A stretch of DNA of 64,000 nt from Myxococcales bacterium (GTDB taxonomy: Bacteria; Myxococcota_A; Polyangia; Haliangiales; Haliangiaceae), in the NCBI GenBank assembly GCA_016794525.1, contig JAEUJY010000115.1:62001-126000 (forward strand), in the 5' to 3' direction. Of this stretch, positions 31,650-42,348 are shown one piece after another. Every line of letters begins with the position of its first letter. The stretch's first letter is position 1. The translations under genes were made by a program, and so were the position numbers. The notes beneath the pieces were generated by a model. It was given only the letters and a program-made list of their open reading frames with translations, did not search any database and had not been told where the DNA came from.

Positions 31650-32321
31650 CTACGCGGTGTGCTGGCGCAGGAACGCCACCGCGCGATCCCAGGCGAGCCG
31701 CGCCGCCTCGGGCGCGTAGACCTCGGGCCGCTGCTCGTTCATGAAGGCGTGGTCGGCGTCGTAGACGTGGACGTCCATCGCCTGGCCGCGCGCGACGAGC
31801 GTGGCGCGGATGGCCTCGACGGCGGCCGGCTTGACCCAGCCGTCGTGCTGGGCGACGTGGGCCTGGATCGGCACGTCGACCTGGCTCCAGTCGGGGTTCG
31901 GCGGCAGGCCGTAGAACGGCACCGCCGCCGACAGCCCGCGGATGAAGCACGCCGCGGCGAACGCGTAGGCGCCGCCCATGCAGAAGCCGGTGATCGCGAC
32001 CTTGCCGGTCGAGCGCGGGTGGGCCTTGAGGTACGCCGCCGCGCCGGTGAGATCGGCGAGGCTGCGCTCGCGCGGCAGCGCCACCATCTGCCGCTGCGCC
32101 TCGGCGGGATCGCGGGTCACCGTGCCGCGGTACAGGTCGACCGCCAGCACGACGAACCCGGCGGCGGCCAGCCGCTCGGCGGTGGCGGTGATCTGATCGG
32201 TCAGCCCCCACCACTCGTGAACCAAGATCACCGCCGGCGCGCGCCCGTCGCCAGGCGGCAGCGCCAGCGCGCCGCTCGCCGTGTCACCCGTGGCCGAAGG
32301 AAACGACACTCTCTCGATCAT
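31650..32321 (-). CDS. Dienelactone hydrolase-family protein
   Basis: The 223-residue alpha/beta hydrolase has the nucleophile elbow [10 protein letters not shown] (Cys at about 115), the acid in [10 protein letters not shown] and the histidine in [16 protein letters not shown], which is the Cys-His-Asp triad of dienelactone hydrolases. AGGAG precedes the ATG. No chlorocatechol pathway genes are nearby, so a broader carboxymethylenebutenolidase-like esterase role is likely. It is read in the same direction as the transporter, 19 bp upstream of it. Confidence 0.88.
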   Translation of the reverse strand: MIERVSFPSATGDTASGALALPPGDGRAPAVILVHEWWGLTDQITATAERLAAAGFVVLAVDLYRGTVTRDPAEAQRQMVALPRERSLADLTGAAAYLKAHPRSTGKVAITGFCMGGAYAFAAACFIRGLSAAVPFYGLPPNPDWSQVDVPIQAHVAQHDGWVKPAAVEAIRATLVARGQAMDVHVYDADHAFMNEQRPEVYAPEAARLAWDRAVAFLRQHTA

Positions 32322-32349
32322 CGCCAGCTCCTGGTTCGTGCGCCGTGTT

Positions 32350-32355
32350 TATACT
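32350..32355 (+). promoter_or_regulatory. -10 box of argH-lysA, leaderless type
   Basis: TATACT ends eight bases before the argH ATG, so transcription should start at or within a base or two of the start codon. No Shine-Dalgarno sequence lies between them. Confidence 0.55.
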
Positions 32356-32363
32356 GCGACGCC

Positions 32364-33751
32364 ATGAGCGGTACCAAGGGCGCGCGCAGCCGACGCTTCG
32401 AGGGAGGCCTGGCCGACGTGGCCCAGGCCATGAACGCGTCGGTCGACTTCGATCAGCGCCTGTTGCCGCACGACGTGGCCGGCTCGACCGCGCACGCGCG
32501 GATGCTCGCCGCGGTCGGCGTGCTCACCGAGGCCGACGCCGACGCGATCGCCGACGGGCTCGCGCAGGTGCGCGACCAGCTGGCCAGCGGCGCGCTGCCG
32601 TGGGACCCCGCGCTCGAGGACGTCCACATGAACGTCGAGGCGCGGCTGATCGACGCGATCGGCGACGCCGGGCGGCGGCTGCACACCGGGCGCAGCCGCA
32701 ACGATCAGGTCGCGCTCGACCTGCGGCTGTACGCGCGGGCCGCGGTCGCCGATCTCGACGCGCGCTGCGCGACGCTGCAGCGCGCGCTGGTCGAGCAGGC
32801 GGCGCGCCACGTCGACACGCTGATGCCGGGCTACACCCACCTGCAGCGGGCCCAGCCGATCCGCGCCGCGCACCACTTCCTGGCCTACGTCGAGATGCTG
32901 ACCCGCGACCGGGCGCGGCTCGCCGACGCCGCCCGCCGCGCCGCGGTGTCGCCGCTGGGCTCGGGCGCGCTGGCCGCGACGACGTTCCCGATCGATCGCC
33001 AGCAGGTCGCGCAGGCGCTCGACCTGCCCGACGTCACCCGCAACAGCCTCGACGCCGTCGGCGATCGCGACTTCGCGATCGAGCTGGTCGCGACCTGCGC
33101 GCTGATCGGCGTGCACCTGTCGCGGCTGGGCGAGGAGCTGGTGCTGTGGACGTCGCAGGAGTTCGGCTTCGCCCGGCTGTCGGACGCGTGGTGCTCGGGC
33201 AGCTCGCTGATGCCGCAGAAGAAGAACCCCGATCTCGCCGAGCTGCTGCGGGCCAAGGTCGGCCGCGTCGTCGGCGCGTGGGTCACGCTGGTGACCGTCG
33301 TGAAGGGCCTGCCGCTGGCCTACAACAAGGACCTGCAGGAGACCCAGGAGCCGCTGTACGACGCGGTCGAGACCGTCGCCGCCAGCCTCGAGGTCGCCGC
33401 CGGCATGATCGGCTCGCTCGAGCTCGACGTCGCCGTGCTGCGCGCCGCGGTCGATCGCGGCTACCTGGTGGCCACCGAGCTGGCCGACTACCTGGTCAAC
33501 AAGGGCGCCGCGTTCCGCGACGCCCACGACATCGCCGGCGGGCTGGTCCGCGCCGCGGTGGCCGCCGGGCGCGAGCTCGGCGAGCTATCGCTGGACGAGC
33601 TGCGCGCCGCCGATCCACGCTTCGACGCCGACGTCGCGACCTGGCTCGACCCCGCCCGCGCGGTCGATCGCCGGGACGTCGTCGGTGGCCCGGCCCGCGG
33701 CCGGATCCTCGCCGAGATCGCGCGGCTGCGCGCGCAACTGGGAGCAACCTC

Positions 33752-33755
<4 letters not shown>
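32364..33755 (+). CDS. argH: Argininosuccinate lyase
   Basis: The 463-residue protein has the family signature [12 protein letters not shown] (about 280-290), [16 protein letters not shown] with the substrate-binding residues and [12 protein letters not shown] with the catalytic histidine. It splits argininosuccinate to arginine and fumarate, the last step of arginine synthesis. The open frame extends far upstream, but [20 protein letters not shown] is the natural start. It overlaps lysA by four bases (GTGA). argG is not in the window. Confidence 0.96.
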
Positions 33756-35026
<1,271 letters not shown>

Positions 35027-35054
35027 GCCGCGCCGCCGGGTCACGCGGCGCGCG

Positions 35055-36725
35055 TCACAGCGCCGCGTGGGCCTGCGCCAGCACGATCGGCGTCGGCGAT
35101 CGCCGCGCCGTCATGGCCGCGAACGTCGCGGCCGCTGGCGTGCGCAGCGCGGCCACCGCCTCGATCGCCGCCGGCGGGACGCTCTGGAACGCCAGATCGA
35201 CCTCGAGGCGCACCGCGCCCGGCGCGGCGACGTCGAGGTGGACGACGTCGCTCCCCGGGGCGAAGTCGGCGTCGTCGGCCACGCCGATCGGGATCGTGCG
35301 CGCGGCGTCGGGCGCCGTCGGATCCCAGCCGCGCGGCAGCAGGCGATCGTCCTTGCCCATCCCCCACGCCTCGAGCAGCGCGTGGGTGGGCGCGCCGGTG
35401 CGGCCGACCTGGACGGCTTCCCACAGCGCGACCTCGGCCGCGCCGGCCACGCGATCGCGGTGCGGCAGCACCACGTCGCCGGGATCGAGCCGCGCGCCGG
35501 TGGCGTCGACGAGGTGCCCCGCCGCGTCGACTCCGCCGCTCTCGAACACGACCGCGCCGGTGGCGTCGAGCGCGCGGATGTGGAGCCACATGCGGCGTCC
35601 CGGGTAGCCGGTCGGGAGCTTGTGGCCGCTGAGGTTGGTGACGCGGACGGCCGCCCGCAGCCGGCCACCGCCGACCGCCGCGTCCGCGATCGTCAGCGTC
35701 GCCGCCGCGCGCCCCATCGCGCTCGCCGCGTCGACGCCCGCCCGCAACGTCGCCGGGGTCACCGCGCTGCCGGTCCACGCCTGGTTGTCGGCGAGCAGCG
35801 CCAGCATGTACGCGTTGGCGCCCAGGAACGTGTGGCGCCCGATCGGCGCGCGCGGCTCGAGCCACGGGGGCATCGGCGACAGCTTGGCGACGATCGGGGC
35901 GCCGTCGACGTCGGTGGTCGGCGCATGACAGGCCTGGCAGCTGACGCCGGCGCGCGCCAGCCCGGACGCCCGCCACTCGAGGTAGGTGGTCTGCTCGTTG
36001 ACCTCGGGACCGATCGGCTGACCGGCCGTGTCGAGCGGCCGGGTGATGACCGTGTGGCACGAGGCACACAGCTCGCTCTGCGTCACGTGCGCGCCCTCGA
36101 CCGGGGTGTAGCCGACGTGGCGTCGCATCGGCATCGGGAATGGCTGGGCGTGCGGCCCCGCGAGCTGGCGGCCGCTCGTGGTCGTGAACTGGCCGTCGTA
36201 GGTCGCGGGCGTGCCGAGCCCCGCAGCCGCGATCTGGTGGCAGGCCGTGCACCCGACGCCCTCGCGCGCGAGCTGTCCCGCCACGCCGGGGTCCGCGGTG
36301 ACGGTGGCGAAGTCGATCACCGCGCCGCCGCGGGTCAGCTCGCGCGCGCCCATCGGCGCGTGACAGCGCGTGCACAGATCGTCGACCACCGCCGCGCCGG
36401 CAGCGTGGGCGGCGCGCTCGCCGCTCCACACCGCGAGCCAGTACGGATCGCGCGCCGACCAGTTCATCATCGACGTGGCGTAGGCCGTGACCGGCGAGAC
36501 GTCCCGCCCGGCGCGGTCGCGGATGACGCCGCCAGCCGCGCCGTGGCACGCCGCGCAGCGCTCGCCGGTCGCGAAGTCCACGCCATCCACGGCGGCGGCA
36601 GGCGGCAACGGTGTCAGCCCGGCCGCCGGCACCTCGATGGTGGCGTCGGCGTCGCGCCGCGACCCGCCGCACGCGGCGATGAGCACCAGGATCGGGACCG
36701 ACGCACGGAGCGGGTGGGCACGCAC
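35055..36725 (-). CDS. Pentaheme c-type cytochrome lipoprotein
   Basis: The 556-residue protein starts at GTG with a lipoprotein signal (VPILVLIAACGGS) and has five CxxCH heme sites: CAACH, CTRCH, CTACH, CASCH and CQACH, all in the first 300 residues. Extra histidines and methionines (RRHVGYTP, IGRHTFLGANAYM) are candidate distal ligands. The C-terminal 230 residues are a beta-rich domain without hemes. This layout resembles cytochrome c554-like multiheme proteins that carry electrons in the periplasm or at the outer membrane. No partner oxidoreductase is next to it. Confidence 0.88.
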   Translation of the reverse strand: MRAHPLRASVPILVLIAACGGSRRDADATIEVPAAGLTPLPPAAAVDGVDFATGERCAACHGAAGGVIRDRAGRDVSPVTAYATSMMNWSARDPYWLAVWSGERAAHAAGAAVVDDLCTRCHAPMGARELTRGGAVIDFATVTADPGVAGQLAREGVGCTACHQIAAAGLGTPATYDGQFTTTSGRQLAGPHAQPFPMPMRRHVGYTPVEGAHVTQSELCASCHTVITRPLDTAGQPIGPEVNEQTTYLEWRASGLARAGVSCQACHAPTTDVDGAPIVAKLSPMPPWLEPRAPIGRHTFLGANAYMLALLADNQAWTGSAVTPATLRAGVDAASAMGRAAATLTIADAAVGGGRLRAAVRVTNLSGHKLPTGYPGRRMWLHIRALDATGAVVFESGGVDAAGHLVDATGARLDPGDVVLPHRDRVAGAAEVALWEAVQVGRTGAPTHALLEAWGMGKDDRLLPRGWDPTAPDAARTIPIGVADDADFAPGSDVVHLDVAAPGAVRLEVDLAFQSVPPAAIEAVAALRTPAAATFAAMTARRSPTPIVLAQAHAAL

Positions 36726-36863
36726 GTCGTCAGGCGTAGACCCTGGTCGTGGCGACGCCAAGGCGCGCCGCCGCGGCCGGTTGTCACGCGAACGGCTTGC
36801 GCACGATCGTGTTGCCCTGCGCGTTGCAGGTCGTTTCACGGTGGGGCGTCGGCCGCGCCGCGA

Positions 36864-37700
36864 TCACGCCGCGCGTGCGGCGGTCGCGAACCGCGCCTGC
36901 ACCGCCGCGCACAGCCGGACGATCGGCTGCGGCAGCCGCGCGCGCAGCGCCAGCCCGATCTCGCGGGTGACCGCGACGTCGGCCAGCGGCCGCACGGCGA
37001 TCTGCGGATCGGCGCGCACCGAGCCGGCCGGCACGATCGCGACGCCGACGCCGGCGGCGACCAGCGCCAGCGCCCACTCTTCCGACGCCGCCACCGCGAC
37101 CGGCTCGACCCGCGGCTGGCGGCGCGCGAACTGCCGGGCGTGCTCGCAGTGGCACCGCTCGATGAACGGCTGGCCGAGCAGGTCGGCGGCGCGCAGCGTC
37201 GGCCGCAGCGCCAGCGGGTGTGCCGCCGGCAACGCGACGACGAAGCGCTCCGACCACAGCGGCCGGAACGTCTCGCCGGCCCGCAGCATGCCGCGGCTGA
37301 TCACCCGCACGTCGCAGCGCGCCTCGGGCTCGACCAGGCGCAGCTGCAGCTCGGGCGACGCCGCCAGCGCCCGCAACAGCTCGCGGCCGCGGGCCGCGTC
37401 GAGCGCGCGCAGCACGCCGACCTCGACCGGCGCCCGCGGCGCCGGCGGCGCGCGGAACGCCGCCCGCAGCGCCTCGGCCTCGGCGATCAGCCGGCGCGCG
37501 GTCGGGTACAGCTGATCGGCGGCGGCGGTCGGCGCGACGCCGCGGCGGTGACGCAGGAACAAGGTCGTGCCCAGCTCGGCCTCGAGCGCCGCCAGCGCCG
37601 CCGACACCGACGGCTGCGAGATGTGGCTGCGCCGGGCCGCGGCGCTGACGCTGCCCTCCTCGAACACCGCCACGAAGTAGCCCAGCTCGCGCAGCTCCAT
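36864..37700 (-). CDS. LysR-family transcriptional regulator
   Basis: The 278-residue protein starts MELRELGYFVAVFEEGSVSA, with the N-terminal winged helix-turn-helix (AAARRSHISQPSVSAALAAL) and a periplasmic-binding-like effector domain (about 90-275). The ATG at 37700 is chosen over a GTG six bases upstream because TAGTCT then sits six bases before it. It is divergent from the metallo-beta-lactamase gene with a 71-bp gap, the classic arrangement in which LysR proteins control the neighbouring gene. Confidence 0.9.
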   Translation of the reverse strand: MELRELGYFVAVFEEGSVSAAARRSHISQPSVSAALAALEAELGTTLFLRHRRGVAPTAAADQLYPTARRLIAEAEALRAAFRAPPAPRAPVEVGVLRALDAARGRELLRALAASPELQLRLVEPEARCDVRVISRGMLRAGETFRPLWSERFVVALPAAHPLALRPTLRAADLLGQPFIERCHCEHARQFARRQPRVEPVAVAASEEWALALVAAGVGVAIVPAGSVRADPQIAVRPLADVAVTREIGLALRARLPQPIVRLCAAVQARFATAARAA

Positions 37701-37771
37701 AGGCACAGACTATGGCACACCCATCACATCCGTCGTTCCGCGATAGCAGCAGCGGCCCCATCGTGGTGGCC

Positions 37772-38602
37772 ATGCGCGTCCACCACCTCAACACCGGCAC
37801 GATGTGTCCCCACGGCCAGCGCTTCGTCAACGGCGCCGGCAGCCCGTTCCGCCGGGCTCGCCTGATCTGCCACTCGCTGCTGCTCGAGCTGCCCGATGGG
37901 CTGGCGCTGGTCGATGGCGGCCTCGGCACCGGCGACCTCGCGGATCCCGCGCGCCTCGGGCGCAGCTGGGTGTGGCAGGCCAAGCCGCGCCTCGATCCCG
38001 CCGAGCCGGCGCTGGCCCAGGTCCGCGCGCTGGGCTTCGACCCGCGCGACGTCCGCCACCTGATCCTGACCCACCTCGACCTCGACCACGCCGGCTGCGT
38101 CCCCGACTTCCCGTGGGCCACGGTCCACGTCCACGCGCGCGAGCTCGCCGCGGCGCACGCGCGACCGACCGCCCGCGAGCGCTGGCGCTACGTGGCGGCG
38201 CAGCTCCCCGATCCCGCCCGCTGCCACACCTACGCCGACGGCGGCGACACCTGGCGCGGGCTCGACGGCGTCCGCGCGCTCGGCGACCTGCACCCCGACG
38301 TGCTGCTGGTCCCGTTGCCCGGCCACACCGCCGGGCACTGCGGCGTCGCGGTCCGCAGCGATCACGGCTGGCTGTTCCACGCCGGCGACAGCTTCTTCTT
38401 CCACGGCCAGATCGCGCCGACGCCCCACGCGCCGCTCGCGCTGCGCTACTTCCAGCGCCGCGCCGACACCGATCGCCCCGCCCGGCGCGCCAACCAGGAC
38501 CGCGTGCGCGCGCTGGCGCTCGCCCACCCCGACGTCCGCGTGTTCTCGGGCCACGATCCGGTCGCGTTCGACGCCGCGGTCGCGGCCGCCGCGGCGCGGT
38601 GA
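37772..38602 (+). CDS. Metallo-beta-lactamase-fold hydrolase, lactonase-like
   Basis: The 276-residue protein carries the MBL metal motif as LTHLDLDHAG, with aspartate at the position where most members have the second histidine (HxDxDH). Later ligands are in LPGHTAGHCGV and FHAGDSFF. This group contains lactonases such as quorum-quenching AHL lactonases and pyridoxolactonase. A reading from 37712 would add 20 residues; the ATG at 37772 starts at the fold. It is probably regulated by the divergent LysR gene. Confidence 0.82.
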   Translation: MRVHHLNTGTMCPHGQRFVNGAGSPFRRARLICHSLLLELPDGLALVDGGLGTGDLADPARLGRSWVWQAKPRLDPAEPALAQVRALGFDPRDVRHLILTHLDLDHAGCVPDFPWATVHVHARELAAAHARPTARERWRYVAAQLPDPARCHTYADGGDTWRGLDGVRALGDLHPDVLLVPLPGHTAGHCGVAVRSDHGWLFHAGDSFFFHGQIAPTPHAPLALRYFQRRADTDRPARRANQDRVRALALAHPDVRVFSGHDPVAFDAAVAAAAAR

Positions 38603-38623
38603 GGCGCGCGTATACTGCGCGTC

Positions 38624-39367
38624 GTGGCCGAGAAGGATCGCCTCGACAACCTGCTGGTCGCGCGCGGCCTGGCGCCGTCGCGGGCCCGGGCCCAGGCGAT
38701 CATCCTCGCCGGCAAGGTCGAGGTCGGCGGCGTCGCCGCGCGCAAGGCCGGCGATCGCTACCCGGTCGACGCGGCGATCGCGCTGCGCGAGGAAGATCAC
38801 CCGTACGTCTCGCGCGGCGCGCTCAAGCTGGTGAAGGGCCTCGACAGCTTCGGCGTCGATCCCACCGGCCTGGTCGCGCTCGACATCGGCGCCTCGACCG
38901 GCGGCTTCACCGACGTGCTGCTGCGCCGCGGCGCGCGCAAGGTCTTCGCGATCGACGTCGGCTACGGCCAGCTCGCGTGGTCGTTGCGCAGCGATCCGCG
39001 GGTGGTCGTGCTCGATCGCACCAACGTCCGCGAGCTCGATCCCGCGACGATCGGCGAGCCGTGCGACCTCGCGGTGATCGACACCTCGTTCATCTCGCTG
39101 ACGCTGGTGTTGCCGCACGTCGCGGCGCTGCTGGGCCCGCCGGCCGGCAAGCCGATCGTCGCGCTGATCAAGCCGCAGTTCGAGGTCGGCCGCGACCTGG
39201 TCGGCAAGGGAGGCGTGGTGCGCGACCCCGAGGCCCGCGCCGGCGCGATCGCCAAGGTCGGCGACTGGGCCCGGGCCCACGGCTTCGCCGTCGGCGACAC
39301 CGTCGAGTCGCCGATCACCGGCCCGGCCGGCAACGTCGAGTACCTGCAGCTGTTGCGCACGCTCTGA
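38624..39367 (+). CDS. tlyA: TlyA-family 2'-O-ribose rRNA methyltransferase
   Basis: The 247-residue protein begins at GTG and has an N-terminal S4 RNA-binding domain (RLDNLLVARGLAPSRARAQ, ILAGKVEVGG) and a C-terminal FtsJ-like methyltransferase domain with the SAM site LDIGASTGGFTDVLL. IDTSFISLTLVLP and LIKPQFEVGR are family motifs with the catalytic lysine. TATACT at 38611-38616 ends seven bases before the GTG, so the transcript is probably leaderless. TlyA modifies 16S/23S rRNA and affects capreomycin sensitivity in mycobacteria; some homologues are called haemolysins. Confidence 0.93.
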   Translation: MAEKDRLDNLLVARGLAPSRARAQAIILAGKVEVGGVAARKAGDRYPVDAAIALREEDHPYVSRGALKLVKGLDSFGVDPTGLVALDIGASTGGFTDVLLRRGARKVFAIDVGYGQLAWSLRSDPRVVVLDRTNVRELDPATIGEPCDLAVIDTSFISLTLVLPHVAALLGPPAGKPIVALIKPQFEVGRDLVGKGGVVRDPEARAGAIAKVGDWARAHGFAVGDTVESPITGPAGNVEYLQLLRTL

Positions 39368-39380
39368 TATCGTCCCCGCC

Positions 39381-40991
39381 ATGCGCGCAGCCACGCTCCT
39401 CGCGGTGATGCTCCTGGGGTGCGGACCGGGAGGCGGCCGCGCCATCGACGGCGGCGGCGACGACGACGCGCCGCCCGCGACCGACGGCGGCGGCATCGAC
39501 GCGTTCGCCGGCCCGTGGAGCGACTTCCCGGCCGCGCCGATCGTCGAGGGCGGCGCCCCGGCGAGCGCCCCCGGGCTGTTCGGCGATCCCGCCAGCGGCG
39601 CGCCGACCGGCGGGCCGTGCCTGGTCGAGCCCGAGGTCGGCACGCTCTACCCCAACAACTGGCTGCGACCGCGCTTCTCGTGGATGCCCGGCGCCGGCGA
39701 GAACCTCTACGAGCTGCGCCTCACCACCGCCAACCAGGTGAACCCGCTGGTGGTCTACACCAGCGCGACGCAGTGGACGATGCCGGCCGCGATGTGGACC
39801 GGCCTGACCGCGCACGCGATCGATCAGCCGATCACCGTGACCGTGCGCGGCGCGACGTTCAGCGGCGGCGTGCTGACCGCCGGCCCGGCGCGCGGCACCA
39901 GCGGCGACATCGCGATCGCCCCGGTCGACGCCCCCGGCGCGATCGTCTACTGGACGACCACCGGCGGCTCGGCGCTGCGCGGCTTCCACATCGGCGACGA
40001 GACGGTGCGCGACATCGTCCGGCCGACCACCGCCGGCGCGGGCGTGCGCTGCATCGGCTGCCACGGCTCGACGCCCGACGGCGAGTTCGTCGGCTTCGCC
40101 GCCAGCCCGGTGCCCGACAACGGCGATCCGACGACGCTCGGGCTGCGCTCGTCGGACGGCATGGGCACCGAGCCGGCGTTCCTGACCGCCGCGGCGCGCG
40201 CGCTGATGGCGCGGCAGGGCCAGGAGCAGCCGGCGTTCACCGACGCGCACTGGCAGCCCGGCGACCGCGTCGCGATCACGATGTTCCCGATCGGCGGCCG
40301 CTTCGAGATCATGTGGACCGATCTCGAGGCCACGTCGCAGGCCCAGGGCCAGGGCTGGGGCGTCGTCGCGCGCACCGGCGACGCCAACCCGGCCGGCTAC
40401 GCGTCGTTCTTCCACACCACCGACGACCTGCTCTACGTGTCCGCGCCCAACATCGCGTCGGGCATGACCACCACCAGCGGCGACCTCGCGCGGGTGCCGT
40501 ACGCCGCGCGCCAGGGCGGCGCCGCGGCGACGATCGCCGGCGCCAACAGCCCCTCGCTGAACGAGTACTACCCGACCGCGTCGCCCGACGACCGCTACGT
40601 CGCGTTCAACCGCGTCCCGGTCGGCCAGTCGAGCTACGACAACGCCCAGGCCGAGGTGTTCGTGATCCCGTCGGCGGGCGGCCAGCCGGTGCGCCTCGCG
40701 GCCAACACGCCGCCGACCTGCAGCGGTCGCACCAGCCCCGGCGTCACCAACAGCTGGCCCAAGTGGGCGCCGGCCACCGCCGACGTCGGCGCGCGCCGCT
40801 TCTACTGGCTGACGTTCTCGTCGCGCCGCGGCGCCAGCAACCTGCCCCAGCTGTACGTCACCCCGGTGGTCGACGACGGCGGCACGCTGCGCACCTATCC
40901 GGCGCTGTACCTGTGGAACCAGCCGGCCGGCGAGAGCAACCACACGCCGGCCTGGGACGACTTCGACATCGTCATCGGCAAGCGGCGCTGA
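39381..40991 (+). CDS. Lipoprotein, propeller-like, with one heme-type CxxCH
   Basis: The 536-residue protein has a lipoprotein signal (ATLLAVMLLGCGPG, Cys near 14) and a D/G-rich tether. An N-terminal beta domain (RPRFSWMPGAGENLYELRLT) is followed by a single CIGCHG motif near residue 220, then TolB-like repeats with the pattern YYPTASPDDRYVAFNR and KWAPATADVGARRFYWL. A bound c-type heme and surface location are plausible; no enzyme is recognised. TATCGT ends seven bases before the ATG, 13 bp after tlyA. Confidence 0.7.
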   Translation: MRAATLLAVMLLGCGPGGGRAIDGGGDDDAPPATDGGGIDAFAGPWSDFPAAPIVEGGAPASAPGLFGDPASGAPTGGPCLVEPEVGTLYPNNWLRPRFSWMPGAGENLYELRLTTANQVNPLVVYTSATQWTMPAAMWTGLTAHAIDQPITVTVRGATFSGGVLTAGPARGTSGDIAIAPVDAPGAIVYWTTTGGSALRGFHIGDETVRDIVRPTTAGAGVRCIGCHGSTPDGEFVGFAASPVPDNGDPTTLGLRSSDGMGTEPAFLTAAARALMARQGQEQPAFTDAHWQPGDRVAITMFPIGGRFEIMWTDLEATSQAQGQGWGVVARTGDANPAGYASFFHTTDDLLYVSAPNIASGMTTTSGDLARVPYAARQGGAAATIAGANSPSLNEYYPTASPDDRYVAFNRVPVGQSSYDNAQAEVFVIPSAGGQPVRLAANTPPTCSGRTSPGVTNSWPKWAPATADVGARRFYWLTFSSRRGASNLPQLYVTPVVDDGGTLRTYPALYLWNQPAGESNHTPAWDDFDIVIGKRR

Positions 40992-41006
40992 GCGCGGCGG
41001 CCGCGG

Positions 41007-41429
41007 CTATGCCGACGTCGCGAGCGGCTGGAACAGGCCGCGGATCTCGTCGGGGATCTTGCGCGGCCGCCCGCTGCCGAAATCGATGAACGCCCACGTC
41101 GTCGCCGCGCGCAGCACCTCGGCGCCGTCGCGCGCGCGCCGCATCGCGGTGCGGCGGATGCACGACACCCCCTTCCAGGTGTCGACCCAGGTCTCGACCA
41201 CCACCTCGTCGCCGACCAGCACCTGCGCCAGGTAGTCGAGCTCGTGGCGACGCACCACCCAGCCGGCGCCGAACCGCAGGTACGCGTCGTGGTCCCAGCC
41301 GAGCGCCGTCGAGTGCGCGACCGCGACGTCGAGCACCCAGCGCAGGTAGACCTGGTTCGAGACGTGATCGAGCTCGTCGATGTCGGCCGGTTGCGCGACG
41401 ACGGTGATGGCGTGGCGGGTGTGGGGCAT
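41007..41429 (-). CDS. Hotdog-fold acyl-CoA thioesterase (YbgC/FadM-like)
   Basis: The 140-residue protein has the 4-hydroxybenzoyl-CoA-thioesterase pattern: DIDELDHVSNQVYLRWVLDV (about 17-36), with the catalytic aspartate near the D-H-V-S-N step, then RRHELDYLAQVLVGDEVVVE and TTWAFIDFGSGRPRKIPDEI. It probably hydrolyses a small acyl-CoA or acyl-ACP in the cytosol. It starts 20 bp after the stop of the membrane-lipoprotein gene and is co-directional with it. Confidence 0.85.
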   Translation of the reverse strand: MPHTRHAITVVAQPADIDELDHVSNQVYLRWVLDVAVAHSTALGWDHDAYLRFGAGWVVRRHELDYLAQVLVGDEVVVETWVDTWKGVSCIRRTAMRRARDGAEVLRAATTWAFIDFGSGRPRKIPDEIRGLFQPLATSA

Positions 41430-41449
41430 CGCGGGCGGCGTCGGTGAGG

Positions 41450-42322
41450 TCAGTAGGTGGGCTTGATCGACACGGCGATGATCAGCGCGATCGCCGCCAG
41501 CACGCCGCCGGCGAGCAGCGCCAGGATCGGCCCGCCGATGCCCCACATCGGCATCAGCGCGGCGACGCCGAACGGCGCGCCCACGGCGACGACGGTCCAG
41601 CTGGCCGCGGTGTGCCGGCCCTCGGGTTCGGCCAGGCGCCCGCCGACGATGCCGGCGATGCCCCAGGCGCCGAACAGGATGCCGTAGGTGATCGCGTAGC
41701 CGCCGTCGAGCATCGCCGACGCGCACACTCCGGCGCCGATCAGCGCGAGGATCCCGAAGGTGCCGGCCTTGGCCATGCGCGCGCCGTCGAGCCCGTCGGG
41801 GCGCGCGAGCAACCCGCAGATCAGCCCGAGGATCAGCGCCGGCAGGCCCCACGGCAGGCTCGGCAGGGAGCGCGCGCCGCGCAGGCTGGCGTCGCTGCCG
41901 GGCACCGGGCCCGCAGCGCTGACCAGCTCGACGGTGAGGCCGCGCAGCGTCCGGGTCTGGAGGTCGCGGTTCTGCACCTTGGGCGCGCCCGGGCTGGTGC
42001 GATCCATGCTCGGCCGCACGCGCACCGAGGTGTCCTCGAAGGTGTTCTTGATCACCAGCTCGCACGGCTGGTCGTCGATCGTCACCGGCAGCCGCGCGCC
42101 GATCGTCGGCGGGCCGTGGGCCACGACCTGATCGCGGATCGCGATCGCCAGCTCACCGCTGGCCAGCGGCCCCAGGCGCAGCTGCACGTCGGTGCCGGGG
42201 ATCGTGCGCCACGAGTCCTCGCTGACCTGGGTCTCGATGGTGCGGGCCGGCTTGCCGCAGCCCACCGCCAACCCGATCAGCGCCAGCACCAGGACGATCG
42301 CGTAGCCAGGACGCTCGCTCAC
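41450..42322 (-). CDS. Membrane protein with a lipoprotein-like N-terminus
   Basis: The 290-residue protein (GTG start) begins with a signal of lipoprotein type (YAIVLVLALIGLAVGCGKP). About 120 residues of soluble beta-rich sequence follow, then four to five hydrophobic helices from about 165 (LPWGLPALILGLICGLLA, AKAGTFGILALIGAGVCAS, GPILALLAGGVLAAIALIIA). If the lipobox is used, the soluble part faces the periplasm. No known family. The next gene downstream is the thioesterase. Confidence 0.65.
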   Translation of the reverse strand: MSERPGYAIVLVLALIGLAVGCGKPARTIETQVSEDSWRTIPGTDVQLRLGPLASGELAIAIRDQVVAHGPPTIGARLPVTIDDQPCELVIKNTFEDTSVRVRPSMDRTSPGAPKVQNRDLQTRTLRGLTVELVSAAGPVPGSDASLRGARSLPSLPWGLPALILGLICGLLARPDGLDGARMAKAGTFGILALIGAGVCASAMLDGGYAITYGILFGAWGIAGIVGGRLAEPEGRHTAASWTVVAVGAPFGVAALMPMWGIGGPILALLAGGVLAAIALIIAVSIKPTY

Positions 42323-42348
42323 GCGCGCATCATGGCACCGGGCCGACG

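Noticed and set aside
30173-31744. Long plus-strand frames opposite the transporter
   Set aside because: Arg/Gln/His-rich antisense shadows; the minus strand has SLC13 motifs and membrane helices.
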